From Candidatus Neomicrothrix sp. UBA7884 (GTDB taxonomy: Bacteria > Actinomycetota > Acidimicrobiia > Acidimicrobiales > MedAcidi-G1), in NCBI GenBank assembly GCA_002501135.1, contig DLRQ01000021.1, forward strand, positions 8,949-20,047: a stretch of DNA of 11,099 nucleotides. The letters are read 5' to 3'. A program made the position numbers and the translations under genes. How positions within the stretch are numbered: position 1 is the first letter of the stretch; each line of letters starts with the position of its first letter. The notes under the pieces are model-generated. The model was not told the DNA's origin. It worked only from the letters and a program-made list of their open reading frames with translations, and made no database searches. Shown here one piece after another: positions 5,340 through 11,099 of the stretch.

Positions 5340-6119
5340 ATGGACTACGAACACCTCTGCTGCGAGTGTGATGGTGAGATCGTCACCATCACGTTGAGCC
5401 GGCCGGATCGACGCAACTGCCTCTCCACACAGGTCCTGATGGAGTTGGAACACGCCGTTCGCAGCACCGGCGAGCAGGATGACGTGGCGGGGCTCGTGCT
5501 GGCCTCAACCGGTCCGGTCTTCTCCTCTGGCCACGACCTGGCAGAAATGGCGGCGATGACCGAGGACGAGTTGAGGAACCTGTTCGATGTGTGTAGCGCC
5601 GCCATGAAGTCTCTGGCCGAGGTTCCCCAGGTGGTCATTGCCCAGGTGCAGGGCCTCGCCACGGCGGCTGGAGCCCAGCTGGCAGCCAGCGCTGACCTCA
5701 TCGTCGCCAGCGACGAGGCCCGGTTCGCCACACCGGGCGGCAAGGGGGGCTTGTTCTGCCACACGCCGATGGTGGCGGTGGCACGCCAGATTGGTCGGAA
5801 GCGGGCAGCCGAGATGGCACTTACCGGAGGTGCAATCGACGCGACCACGGCCCTCCAGTGGGGCCTCGTCAACCGGGTGGTGCCGGTGGTGGACCTGGAA
5901 CAGTCGACACGTGACTTCATGGGATACGCCACTCGCGGCAGCCGCTACGCCAAGGGCCTCGGCAAGGCGACCATGTACGCCCAGATGGACATGACCTTCG
6001 AGAATGCCTACGAGTTGGCCGCCGACGTGATGTCGCGCGCAGCTGCCCATGGCGACGGCCGGGAGTGGCCCACGGCGTTTGTAGAAAAGCGTCGTCCGGA
6101 GTGGTCCCACGAGGGCTGA
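5340..6119 (+). CDS. Enoyl-CoA hydratase/isomerase family protein, ECHDC3-like
   Basis: A 259-residue crotonase-fold protein starting at the ATG at 5340, with GGGAGAG about 10 bases upstream. It probably acts on an acyl-CoA in the cytoplasm. Crotonase features: N-terminal GEIVTITLSRPDRRNCLS, the first oxyanion-hole segment FSSGHDLAEM, the second VQGLATAAGAQLAASADLIV, then SDEARFATPGGKGGLFC and the C-terminal helix region ALTGGAIDATTALQWGLVNRVVP. The SSGHDL and ATPG--GLFC-TP signatures recall the ECHDC3 subgroup. Where rat mitochondrial hydratase has its two catalytic Glu (GEKAQFGQPE), this protein reads SDEARFATPG, so both are replaced by Asp and Gly by my manual alignment. It is therefore unlikely to be an ordinary beta-oxidation hydratase; the reaction is unknown. 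It stands alone on its strand and is convergent with the selenoprotein candidate. Confidence 0.88.
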   Translation: MDYEHLCCECDGEIVTITLSRPDRRNCLSTQVLMELEHAVRSTGEQDDVAGLVLASTGPVFSSGHDLAEMAAMTEDELRNLFDVCSAAMKSLAEVPQVVIAQVQGLATAAGAQLAASADLIVASDEARFATPGGKGGLFCHTPMVAVARQIGRKRAAEMALTGGAIDATTALQWGLVNRVVPVVDLEQSTRDFMGYATRGSRYAKGLGKATMYAQMDMTFENAYELAADVMSRAAAHGDGREWPTAFVEKRRPEWSHEG

Positions 6120-6127
6120 GGTGTGAT

Positions 6128-6190
6128 GAAGGCCTTCCTCGCAGCCAAGGCGCTGGCCGGCCAGGTGCCCGTCTGATTCAGGGCCTTGGC
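6128..6190. terminator. Nested inverted repeats between convergent genes, possible bidirectional terminator
   Basis: An 8-bp inverted repeat, GCCAAGGC (6144-6151) and GCCTTGGC (6183-6190), encloses a perfect 12-bp palindrome CTGGCCGGCCAG (6153-6164). A separate palindrome GAAGGCCTTC lies at 6128-6137. The block lies between the ends of two converging genes, with the right arm in the last codons of the minus-strand gene. No U-tract follows on either strand, so it is not a classic intrinsic terminator; high-GC actinobacteria often lack the U-tract. Confidence 0.35.
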
Positions 6191-7215
6191 CTCCGGATGC
6201 CCCGGTAGGGAGCACCAGCGGCCTCGAACACCCCGTACAACTCGAAATATGCCGGTCCGAACGGGTCGATGCCGGTCAGCGGCATTGCGGCCCGCACGAT
6301 GGTGAAGTCGTGTGGCGCCAGCTCCTTCGCCCTGTTGAAATGCCGCTCGGCTACGTCGCCCCGACCGGAACGCCGTCCATGGACCGCCATGCGGAAGTGG
6401 AGGCGTGCAGCGATCTCGTCGGCATCAAGATCAGGCACCTCAAAGCTGGCGTCATCAGGCAAGGTGCCGTCTCGGATCCATGCCCGGACCTGTGTCATGT
6501 GGTCCTCACACCTGATTCCGGTGAGCTCGGTGAACATGTCCGAACCGAACTCGTTGGCGTTGGGTCGCACGATGCGGTCGGCCTCGTCAATCCACATGAC
6601 AGTCGGGACATTGTTGACGGCGTAGAGCTCAGGAAGCCGGTGCTCGGTGTCGACAAGCACCGGGTAGGTGATTCCCTGCGCCAGCGGTGCGACGACCTCG
6701 ACGTTCTCGTCGATGGCGACAGCGATCACAGAGAAGTCCGTGTCGGCGAGTTCGTCCTGCAGTGCCTGCCACCCGGGCAGGTCGAAGGCGCATCCTCACC
6801 AACTGGAAAAGGCAACCAGTAGACGTCTGGTGCCCGACCATTCCGACAACTGGCGCTGGTTGCCATCCAGGTCCAGGAGTGTGGCGTCAGGAGCCTGTCG
6901 GTCGACGAGCGCCCGCTGACGGTCATCGGCCGGCACGCCGATGGCAACCATTTGGGCATCAGGATCAGCCAGGGTTGGGCGGCCGAGGGTGCCCGCTGCA
7001 GCCATCAGGTCGATGCCCTCTGGGTGTTCGAGGGCAGATTGGTCTGGGAGGGGGACACAGGCGTCCCCCCGACAGAGGCCTTCAGGCTTGAGATTCCATC
7101 CGAGGACCGCTTCCAGTGCGGAAGGGTCCACAACTGGCCGGTCGTCGAACCATGTTGCTTCGACAACTGTCTCGTCGTCGGCAATCACGATTGTGGGTGT
7201 GGATGTCTCGTTCAC
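6178..7215 (-). CDS. Candidate selenoprotein: thioredoxin-fold (redoxin/TlpA-like) protein with in-frame TGA at the active site
   Basis: One continuous frame of 345 residues interrupted only by TGA at 6798-6796 (residue 140). The GTG start at 7215 has GGAG about 9 bases upstream. Residues 1-105 are an N-terminal domain with GWNLKPEGLCRGDACVPL (C48, C53). Residues 108-139 are the AhpC/TSA-type entry, APDATLLDLDGNQRQLSEW then RRLLVAFSSW. After the TGA the frame continues GCAFDLPGWQALQDEL, VIAVAIDENVEVV, YPVLVDTEHRLPELYAV and NNVPTVMWID, with cis-Pro P204, all typical of TlpA/ResA-like folds. Residues 260-345 are helical, possibly TPR-like. The TGA sits exactly at the catalytic Cys/Sec position (SSW-U-G-C), and a SECIS-like hairpin follows. 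The likely role is thiol-disulfide or peroxide redox chemistry in the cytoplasm, as no signal peptide is seen. The alternative is a nonsense mutation or read error in a Cys codon (TGC/TGT to TGA). Confidence 0.8.
6765..6781 (-). promoter_or_regulatory. Candidate bacterial SECIS hairpin
   Basis: On the minus strand CCTGCC-CGGGT-GGCAGG forms a perfect 6-bp GC-rich stem with a 5-nt loop. The stem starts 14 nt, and the loop 20 nt, after the in-frame TGA. Published bacterial SECIS descriptions ask for a small loop with a G in the first two positions, roughly 16-37 nt from the UGA; the second loop base here is G. GC-rich coding DNA makes hairpins by chance, so the hairpin alone is weak evidence; its position is the point of interest. 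Confidence 0.55.
6796..6798 (-). other. In-frame TGA, predicted selenocysteine codon (residue 140)
   Basis: Protein homology runs uninterrupted through this codon in the same frame: 139 codons before it and 205 after it. It falls in SSW-x-GC, the redox-active position of the thioredoxin fold. The natural stop of the gene is also TGA (6180-6178), so discrimination would have to depend on the local hairpin. Confidence 0.7.
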
Positions 7216-7372
7216 GCTGGAAACTCCAGAGGTGATTGGCGATCCTGTCGGTGACCGAACCTAGCCCCACCGTGTTCACATGATCGCACCAGACTTGGCA
7301 TGATTGCGCCCGCCCGGGTCGAAACCCGACTGACACCCCACGTCGCATGCAGTCAATTCTAAGGAGTCCGAA
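7216..7372. promoter_or_regulatory. Divergent promoter region between the selenoprotein candidate and the oxidoreductase operon
   Basis: This 157-bp region holds regulatory signals for both directions. On the minus strand TAGGTT (7263-7258) is a possible -10 for the selenoprotein candidate, leaving a leader of about 35-40 nt with GGAG near the GTG. On the plus strand TTCACA (7275-7280) and CATGAT (7299-7304), 18 bp apart, are a possible promoter for the oxidoreductase. A short inverted repeat CGGGT-CGAA-ACCCG lies at 7315-7328. Just before the oxidoreductase ATG, AAGGAG (7361-7366) is a strong Shine-Dalgarno sequence, 6 bases from the start. This contrasts with the leaderless-looking genes elsewhere in the window. 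Confidence 0.4.
7279..7310 (+). repeat. Imperfect 12-bp direct repeat, possible operator
   Basis: CATGATCGCACC (7279-7290) is repeated as CATGATTGCGCC (7299-7310), with 10 of 12 bases equal and starts exactly 20 bp apart, about two helical turns. The second copy includes the possible -10 of the oxidoreductase promoter, so a regulator bound here would cover RNA polymerase contacts. No regulator gene is adjacent. Confidence 0.4.
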
Positions 7373-8698
7373 ATGACAGAACAGACCGACAGTCCGTTTG
7401 AGGTTGACGCCGTGATCATCGGTGCCGGTGTGCTCGGGGGAGCGATCGCCGTCGAGCTGGCACGAAGGGGCATGCGCACCCTCACCGTCGACAAGGCGTC
7501 TGCCGCGGGAGCCGGGTCAACCATCAACTCCTGTGCCATCGTGCGCTTCAGCTACTCGACGCTTCCCGGGGTGACCATGGCGTGGGAGGCGATGCACTAC
7601 TGGACCGATTGGCCTGCCTACATCGGTGCCGAGGACGAGCTTGGCCTGATCGAGTTTCACCAGTGCGGAATGTTCAGCCTCCTGGTCGGCGGGGGCGGCC
7701 ATTCGTCAAAGGTCAAGGCGCTGTGGCAGGAACTTGGAATCCCGTTCGAGGACTGGACCCTCGACGACATTGCTGAACGATCACCGCTCTTGGACCACGG
7801 CCTCTACGGTCCGCCGAAGAGACCCGACGACCCCCACTTCTGGGATGACCCGACAGACACGATCGACGGTGCGATATTCGCGCCCGACGCCGGCTACATC
7901 AGCGACCCGCAGCTTTCGTGCCACAACCTGCAGCGGGCTGCCGAGGGCAGCGGCGCCGAGTTCTGGTTCAACGCCGAGGTCGTCTCAATCAACAGGTCCG
8001 ACGGTCGCGTGGAGGGTGTGACCCTGGCCGATGGTCGCCGGATCTCAGCACCGGTTGTTGTCAACGTGGCCGGTCCCCACAGTGCCGTCATCAACAAGAT
8101 GGCAGGCGTGTACGACTCGATGAACATCAAGACCCGGGCTCTGCGCCACGAGGTCCACCACGTGCCGGCGCCACAGGGCTACGACTTCATGGCAAACGGT
8201 ACGGTCGGCGCCGACGACGACACCGGCTTCTACTTCAGGCCCGAAACCGGCAACAACATCCTCATCGGCAGCGTAGACCCAGAGTGTGACCCCCGCGAGT
8301 TCGTCGACCCGGACGACTACGACACCACGCTCTCCCAGGAACAGTGGGAGGCTCAGGTGCTGCGGGCCAACCGACGTATCCCCACCCTGGGTGTCCCCCA
8401 CGAGAAGAAGGGCGTGGTCGACCTCTACGACGTCTCAGACGACTGGCTGCCCATCTACGACCGCAGCGACCTGGACGGCTTCTACCTGGCCATCGGCAGC
8501 AGCGGCAACCAGTACAAGAACGCCGGGGCCGTGGGCCAGGTGATGGCCGACTTGATCGAGGCCGTTGAGTCCGGGCACGACCATGACGTATCGCCGGTCG
8601 TCGTGACCGGCAGGTACACCGGACGGGAGATAGACGTCGGGTTCTACAGCAGGAACCGTGAGGTCAACCCCGATTCGTCCATGTCGGTCCACGGCTGA
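7373..8698 (+). CDS. FAD-dependent oxidoreductase, DAO family (amino-acid/N-methyl amine oxidase type)
   Basis: A 441-residue protein with a strong AAGGAG ribosome site and ATG start. Residues 11-40 form the Rossmann FAD-binding unit: VDAVIIGAGVLGGAIAVELA, with G17-A-G19-V-L-G22, and an acidic residue at the end of strand two (TVDKA, D40). A family feature follows: SAAGAGSTINSCAIVRFSYS. VNVAGPHSAVINKMAG (about 228-243) and the C-terminal FYLAIGSSGNQYKNAGAVGQ are FAD- and substrate-contact segments of DAO enzymes such as sarcosine or dimethylglycine oxidases and dehydrogenases. There is no folate-binding GcvT domain, so it is the short type. It probably oxidises a secondary amine or amino acid; the substrate cannot be told. 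It is followed 35 bp later by the guanidino hydrolase gene on the same strand, suggesting one operon. Confidence 0.9.
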   Translation: MTEQTDSPFEVDAVIIGAGVLGGAIAVELARRGMRTLTVDKASAAGAGSTINSCAIVRFSYSTLPGVTMAWEAMHYWTDWPAYIGAEDELGLIEFHQCGMFSLLVGGGGHSSKVKALWQELGIPFEDWTLDDIAERSPLLDHGLYGPPKRPDDPHFWDDPTDTIDGAIFAPDAGYISDPQLSCHNLQRAAEGSGAEFWFNAEVVSINRSDGRVEGVTLADGRRISAPVVVNVAGPHSAVINKMAGVYDSMNIKTRALRHEVHHVPAPQGYDFMANGTVGADDDTGFYFRPETGNNILIGSVDPECDPREFVDPDDYDTTLSQEQWEAQVLRANRRIPTLGVPHEKKGVVDLYDVSDDWLPIYDRSDLDGFYLAIGSSGNQYKNAGAVGQVMADLIEAVESGHDHDVSPVVVTGRYTGREIDVGFYSRNREVNPDSSMSVHG

Positions 8699-8733
8699 CG
8701 ACCGCGGCTACCGCCTCCCGAAGGGACCTGCAA

Positions 8734-9687
8734 ATGACAGACCGGTCAAATCCATTGGAGTACGCCGCCTACGGCGGGCCCGGCTGGCAGCCCCGTCAAC
8801 GATCCCTTCGTGACGAGGCCGACGGAATCTGGGGTCCGTTCGGCATCGACTCCGAGTACGGAGTCCTCACAAGCGTGCTGCTCCACCGACCGGGGCCCGA
8901 GATCGCCACTGAGGACCCGAATGGGGCCCAGATGTTGGACCGTGTCGATGCGGAGAGGGCCGGTAGGCAGCACGACGCCATCGTCGCGGCCTACCGGGCA
9001 AACGACATCGCAGTCCATCTGGTCAATCCACCACTGACATCTCAGCCGAACCAGATGTTTATGGCCGACCTGTTCGCGATGACACCGGAGGGGGCGGTGC
9101 TGGCCAGGCCGGCATCTGAGGTGCGCGCCGGCGAGGAACGTGTCGCCGCCGTTGGCCTGGCCAACGCCGGAGTTCCGATCCTGCGCAGCGTCTCGGGGAC
9201 GGGCACCTTCGAGGGAGCCGACCTCATGTGGTTGTCTCCCACGCGCGTGCTGGTTGGGCGGGGCCTGCGCACCAACAAAGAGGCGATCGACCAGATCACC
9301 GATGCAATGGAGGCCATGGGTGTCACGACCACCCGGGTGGACCTGCCGATCGGCACCATGCACCTGATGGGAATGCTCCGCATTCTGGACGGTGACCTGG
9401 CGGTGGCATGGCCAACGCGTCTGGCCGTGGCGGCGGTTGAAGCCCTCGAGGGCGAGGGTTACGAGGTCCACTTCCTGCCCAACTTGGACGAGGCGGTACA
9501 AGGCTTTGCCCTGAACGGCGTCACCCTCGGGCCCCGTCGGTTCCTGATGGCGGAGGGGAACCCGACAACGCAGGCCTTCTATGAATCGCTCGGGGTCACG
9601 TGTACCACCGTTGAGGTGGACGAACTGGCCAAGGCATCAGGGGCCATCGGCTGCCTTACCGGAATCGTGTCGCGCGACCTCGTGTGA
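8734..9687 (+). CDS. Guanidino-group modifying enzyme (arginine deiminase/DDAH/amidinotransferase superfamily)
   Basis: A 317-residue protein; AAGGGA lies 7 bases before the ATG. It has the catalytic elements of the superfamily in order: MFMADLFAM (D112), GTFEGADLMW with E160 and D163, MHLMGMLRILDGD with catalytic His H210, and near the end GAIGCLTG with the nucleophilic Cys C307. The N-terminal YGVLTSVLLHRPGPE is the usual first strand of this fold. The chemistry is attack of Cys on the guanidino carbon, giving a ureido product plus ammonia or an amine, or amidino transfer. The length is between DDAH (about 255-285) and arginine deiminase (about 400), so the exact reaction is undecided. Its partner is the upstream FAD oxidoreductase. 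Its stop codon overlaps the next gene start (GTGA). Confidence 0.9.
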   Translation: MTDRSNPLEYAAYGGPGWQPRQRSLRDEADGIWGPFGIDSEYGVLTSVLLHRPGPEIATEDPNGAQMLDRVDAERAGRQHDAIVAAYRANDIAVHLVNPPLTSQPNQMFMADLFAMTPEGAVLARPASEVRAGEERVAAVGLANAGVPILRSVSGTGTFEGADLMWLSPTRVLVGRGLRTNKEAIDQITDAMEAMGVTTTRVDLPIGTMHLMGMLRILDGDLAVAWPTRLAVAAVEALEGEGYEVHFLPNLDEAVQGFALNGVTLGPRRFLMAEGNPTTQAFYESLGVTCTTVEVDELAKASGAIGCLTGIVSRDLV

Positions 9688-10205
9688 TAGGTCCCTTGGC
9701 GGTGGATCTAAGAGCTCGACAGTCCGTCGCTCTTCTTGTCGTCCTTCTCGTGGCCATGTCGTGTGGATCCGGGTCGGATCGGTCCGAGAGCCCCGTGGCC
9801 GCTTCGACCGTGACATGGCCCACCTACCCGGACTGGCTGGTCGGTGTGCAGTGGTCGGTGGAGCGTCTCGAGGTTGATGGCGAGACCCTCCTTCCTCCTA
9901 ACGGAGCCGACGTCCACGTCACCTTCGAGCCGACCGGTCGGCTCTGGGGGAATCTCGGCTGCAACCGGTTCGACACCGCATGGTTCGGTGACAACGAGCA
10001 TCCCGACGAGATCGGGATTGCCTGGACGGAAATGGGTTGTGTTGACGTGCTGGACTGGTTTGAGGTCGCCTACCTGCTGGACAGCGCCTATCAGAAGGGC
10101 TGGTACCCGGTGGCGAGAGACGAGGGGGGCGGCACTGTTGAACTGGAGACCCCCTCCGGGGTGATCGTGCTAGCCGAGGCCGGGAGCTCCGGCGTAGGCG
10201 GCTAG
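9684..10205 (+). CDS. META-domain (HslJ-like) lipoprotein
   Basis: A 173-residue protein from the GTG at 9684, overlapping the preceding stop codon. An in-frame GTG at 9702 gives a shorter and perhaps better signal peptide. The N-terminus RARQSVALLVVLLVAMSC is a lipoprotein signal with C27 as the lipid site. The mature part has the META/HslJ pattern: VGVQWSVERLEVDGETLLPP, then VTFEPTGRLWGNLGCNRFDTAW (C93), then IGIAWTEMGC (C119), where members usually have T-M-A/G-C and a disulfide between these two Cys. HslJ-type domains are envelope proteins linked to stress or antibiotic tolerance in some bacteria; the function here is unknown. It is probably cotranscribed with the guanidino hydrolase, though no functional link is apparent. 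The last 36 bp overlap the opposing acdS gene. Confidence 0.85.
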   Translation: MIGPLAVDLRARQSVALLVVLLVAMSCGSGSDRSESPVAASTVTWPTYPDWLVGVQWSVERLEVDGETLLPPNGADVHVTFEPTGRLWGNLGCNRFDTAWFGDNEHPDEIGIAWTEMGCVDVLDWFEVAYLLDSAYQKGWYPVARDEGGGTVELETPSGVIVLAEAGSSGVGG

Positions 10206-11099
10206 GGCCGGCTGGCCGCCCAGGTGTGCGTAGAGCACCCTGGAACCCGGTGGGATCACGCCTGTCCTGACAAGGTCGATGAGGCCTGCCATGGACTTTC
10301 CCTCGTAGACGGGGTCGGTGAGCATGCCCTCGGTTCGGGCCACCAGGTGGATGGCGTCGATGGTCTGTTCATCGGGAACCCCGTAGGCGGGCCCCTCGTA
10401 TCCGGCCAGCACCGTGATCTCGTCGGCGACCAGGTCGCGGCCGACACCGATCCGTTCGGCCGTGTTGTTGGCAATCCGGGCGACCTGGTCGATGGTCTGG
10501 TCAAGCGTGCCCGATGCGTCGATGCCCAGGATCTGCCTGTCACCACGACCCTCGAGGGCGAAGCCGGCGATCATGCCGGCGTGTGTGGAACCGGTAACCG
10601 TGCAGACGATTACGTGGTCGAAGAACACGTCGTGTTCGGCCTCCTGGACGGCGACCTCCCGGGCCCAGTTGGCGAACCCCATGCCACCGAGGGGGTGGTC
10701 CGATGCCCCAGCCGGGATTGGATACGGCTTTTTTCCAGCCGCTTCCACAGATTCCAGTGCCGCCTTCCAGCTGTCCCTGATGCCGATGTCAAACCCCGCC
10801 GGATCCATTCGGATGTCACCGCCGAGTATGCGGGTGAGCTGGATGTTGCCGACCTTGTCGTAGGCCGGCTCAGGCCAGTCGACCCACCCCTCCTGGACGG
10901 TCACCGCGCCGAGGCCCAGGTGGCGTGCCACCCCGGTGACCTGCCTCGTATGGTTGGACTGGACCCCGCCGATCGAAACCAGCGTGTCGCAGCCCTGTTC
11001 TAGAGCGTCGGCTACCAGGTACTCCAGCTTTCGGACCTTGTTGCCTCCGAACGCGATGCCCGAGTTGCAGTCCTCCCGCTTTGCCCAGACCTCGACACC
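10170..11099 (-). CDS. acdS: 1-aminocyclopropane-1-carboxylate deaminase, 5' end outside the window
   Basis: PLP enzyme that opens ACC to 2-oxobutanoate and ammonia. 309 codons are in the window; by comparison with Pseudomonas ACC deaminase about 30 N-terminal residues are missing. The frame is open to the window edge, starting VEVWAKREDCNSGIAFGGNKVRKL, where the Lys of GGNK (equivalent to K51) binds PLP. IGGVQSNHTRQ carries the Ser equivalent to S78. Residues described as separating ACC deaminase from D-cysteine desulfhydrase are of the ACC type: Tyr in GPAYGVP (Y268), Tyr-Glu in DPVYEGKSM (Y294, E295) and Leu in AHLGG (L322). These equivalences come from manual alignment. It is convergent with the META lipoprotein, with a 36-bp overlap. 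D-cysteine desulfhydrase remains the main alternative. Confidence 0.93.
   Translation of the reverse strand, partial: GVEVWAKREDCNSGIAFGGNKVRKLEYLVADALEQGCDTLVSIGGVQSNHTRQVTGVARHLGLGAVTVQEGWVDWPEPAYDKVGNIQLTRILGGDIRMDPAGFDIGIRDSWKAALESVEAAGKKPYPIPAGASDHPLGGMGFANWAREVAVQEAEHDVFFDHVIVCTVTGSTHAGMIAGFALEGRGDRQILGIDASGTLDQTIDQVARIANNTAERIGVGRDLVADEITVLAGYEGPAYGVPDEQTIDAIHLVARTEGMLTDPVYEGKSMAGLIDLVRTGVIPPGSRVLYAHLGGQPALAAYAGAPGLG

Noticed and set aside
6178..6729. A stand-alone 183-residue protein starting at GTG 6729.
   Set aside because: It would begin in the middle of a thioredoxin fold, without the active site. The same frame continues upstream through the TGA with matching homology, so it is treated as part of one gene.
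8746..9501. Minus-strand ORF of 251 codons opposite the guanidino hydrolase gene.
   Set aside because: It has no recognisable motif; the plus strand carries the full catalytic set of the superfamily.

Overview
The window looks like chromosomal DNA from a high-GC actinobacterium. GTG starts, an apparent preference for leaderless transcripts, Thr/Pro-rich lipoprotein linkers, a Mycobacterium-type dUTPase, an LpqH-like lipoprotein and a DUF4031 protein would fit an Acidimicrobiia-like lineage, perhaps from a metagenome. That placement is inference; the window holds no rRNA or phylogenetic marker. No insertion sequence, phage gene or CRISPR array was seen.

Positions 1-2000 hold housekeeping and small conserved genes. 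Oligoribonuclease (orn, minus) diverges from dUTPase (dut, plus). Next come a short degenerate RsbW-like ATPase-fold protein (minus) and a DUF4031 protein (plus). Positions 2000-4515 hold three predicted secreted lipoproteins: an LpqH-like protein, a Thr-rich lipoprotein of unknown function, and a lipoprotein glycoside hydrolase of family 3 (NagZ-like). Positions 4500-5200 hold a minus-strand zinc-ribbon gene broken by a one-base frameshift. It is back to back with a small unknown plus-strand gene, only 12 bp between start codons, and a tRNA-Lys(UUU) gene follows. Positions 5340-6119 encode an ECHDC3-like enoyl-CoA hydratase/isomerase paralogue whose two usual catalytic glutamates are replaced.

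The most notable item is the minus-strand gene at 6178-7215. A naive reading gives two separate ORFs, but both are in one frame separated by a single TGA. That TGA lies at the catalytic position of a thioredoxin/redoxin fold (...SSW-TGA-GC...). It is followed at a suitable distance by a GC-rich hairpin resembling a bacterial SECIS element. I read the gene as a candidate selenoprotein of 345 residues with selenocysteine at residue 140, having an N-terminal domain with a CRGDAC motif and a helical C-terminal tail. No selenocysteine machinery (selA, selB, selC, selD) is in the window, so this rests on the local sequence.

Positions 7373-9687 form a probable operon of an FAD-dependent amine oxidoreductase (DAO family) and a guanidino-modifying hydrolase (arginine deiminase/DDAH superfamily). 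A META-domain lipoprotein overlaps the end of the latter. The window ends inside a convergent gene for 1-aminocyclopropane-1-carboxylate deaminase (acdS). The oxidoreductase, guanidino hydrolase and PLP deaminase together suggest use of an unusual amino-acid or guanidino compound as a nitrogen source, but the substrate cannot be read from the sequence.
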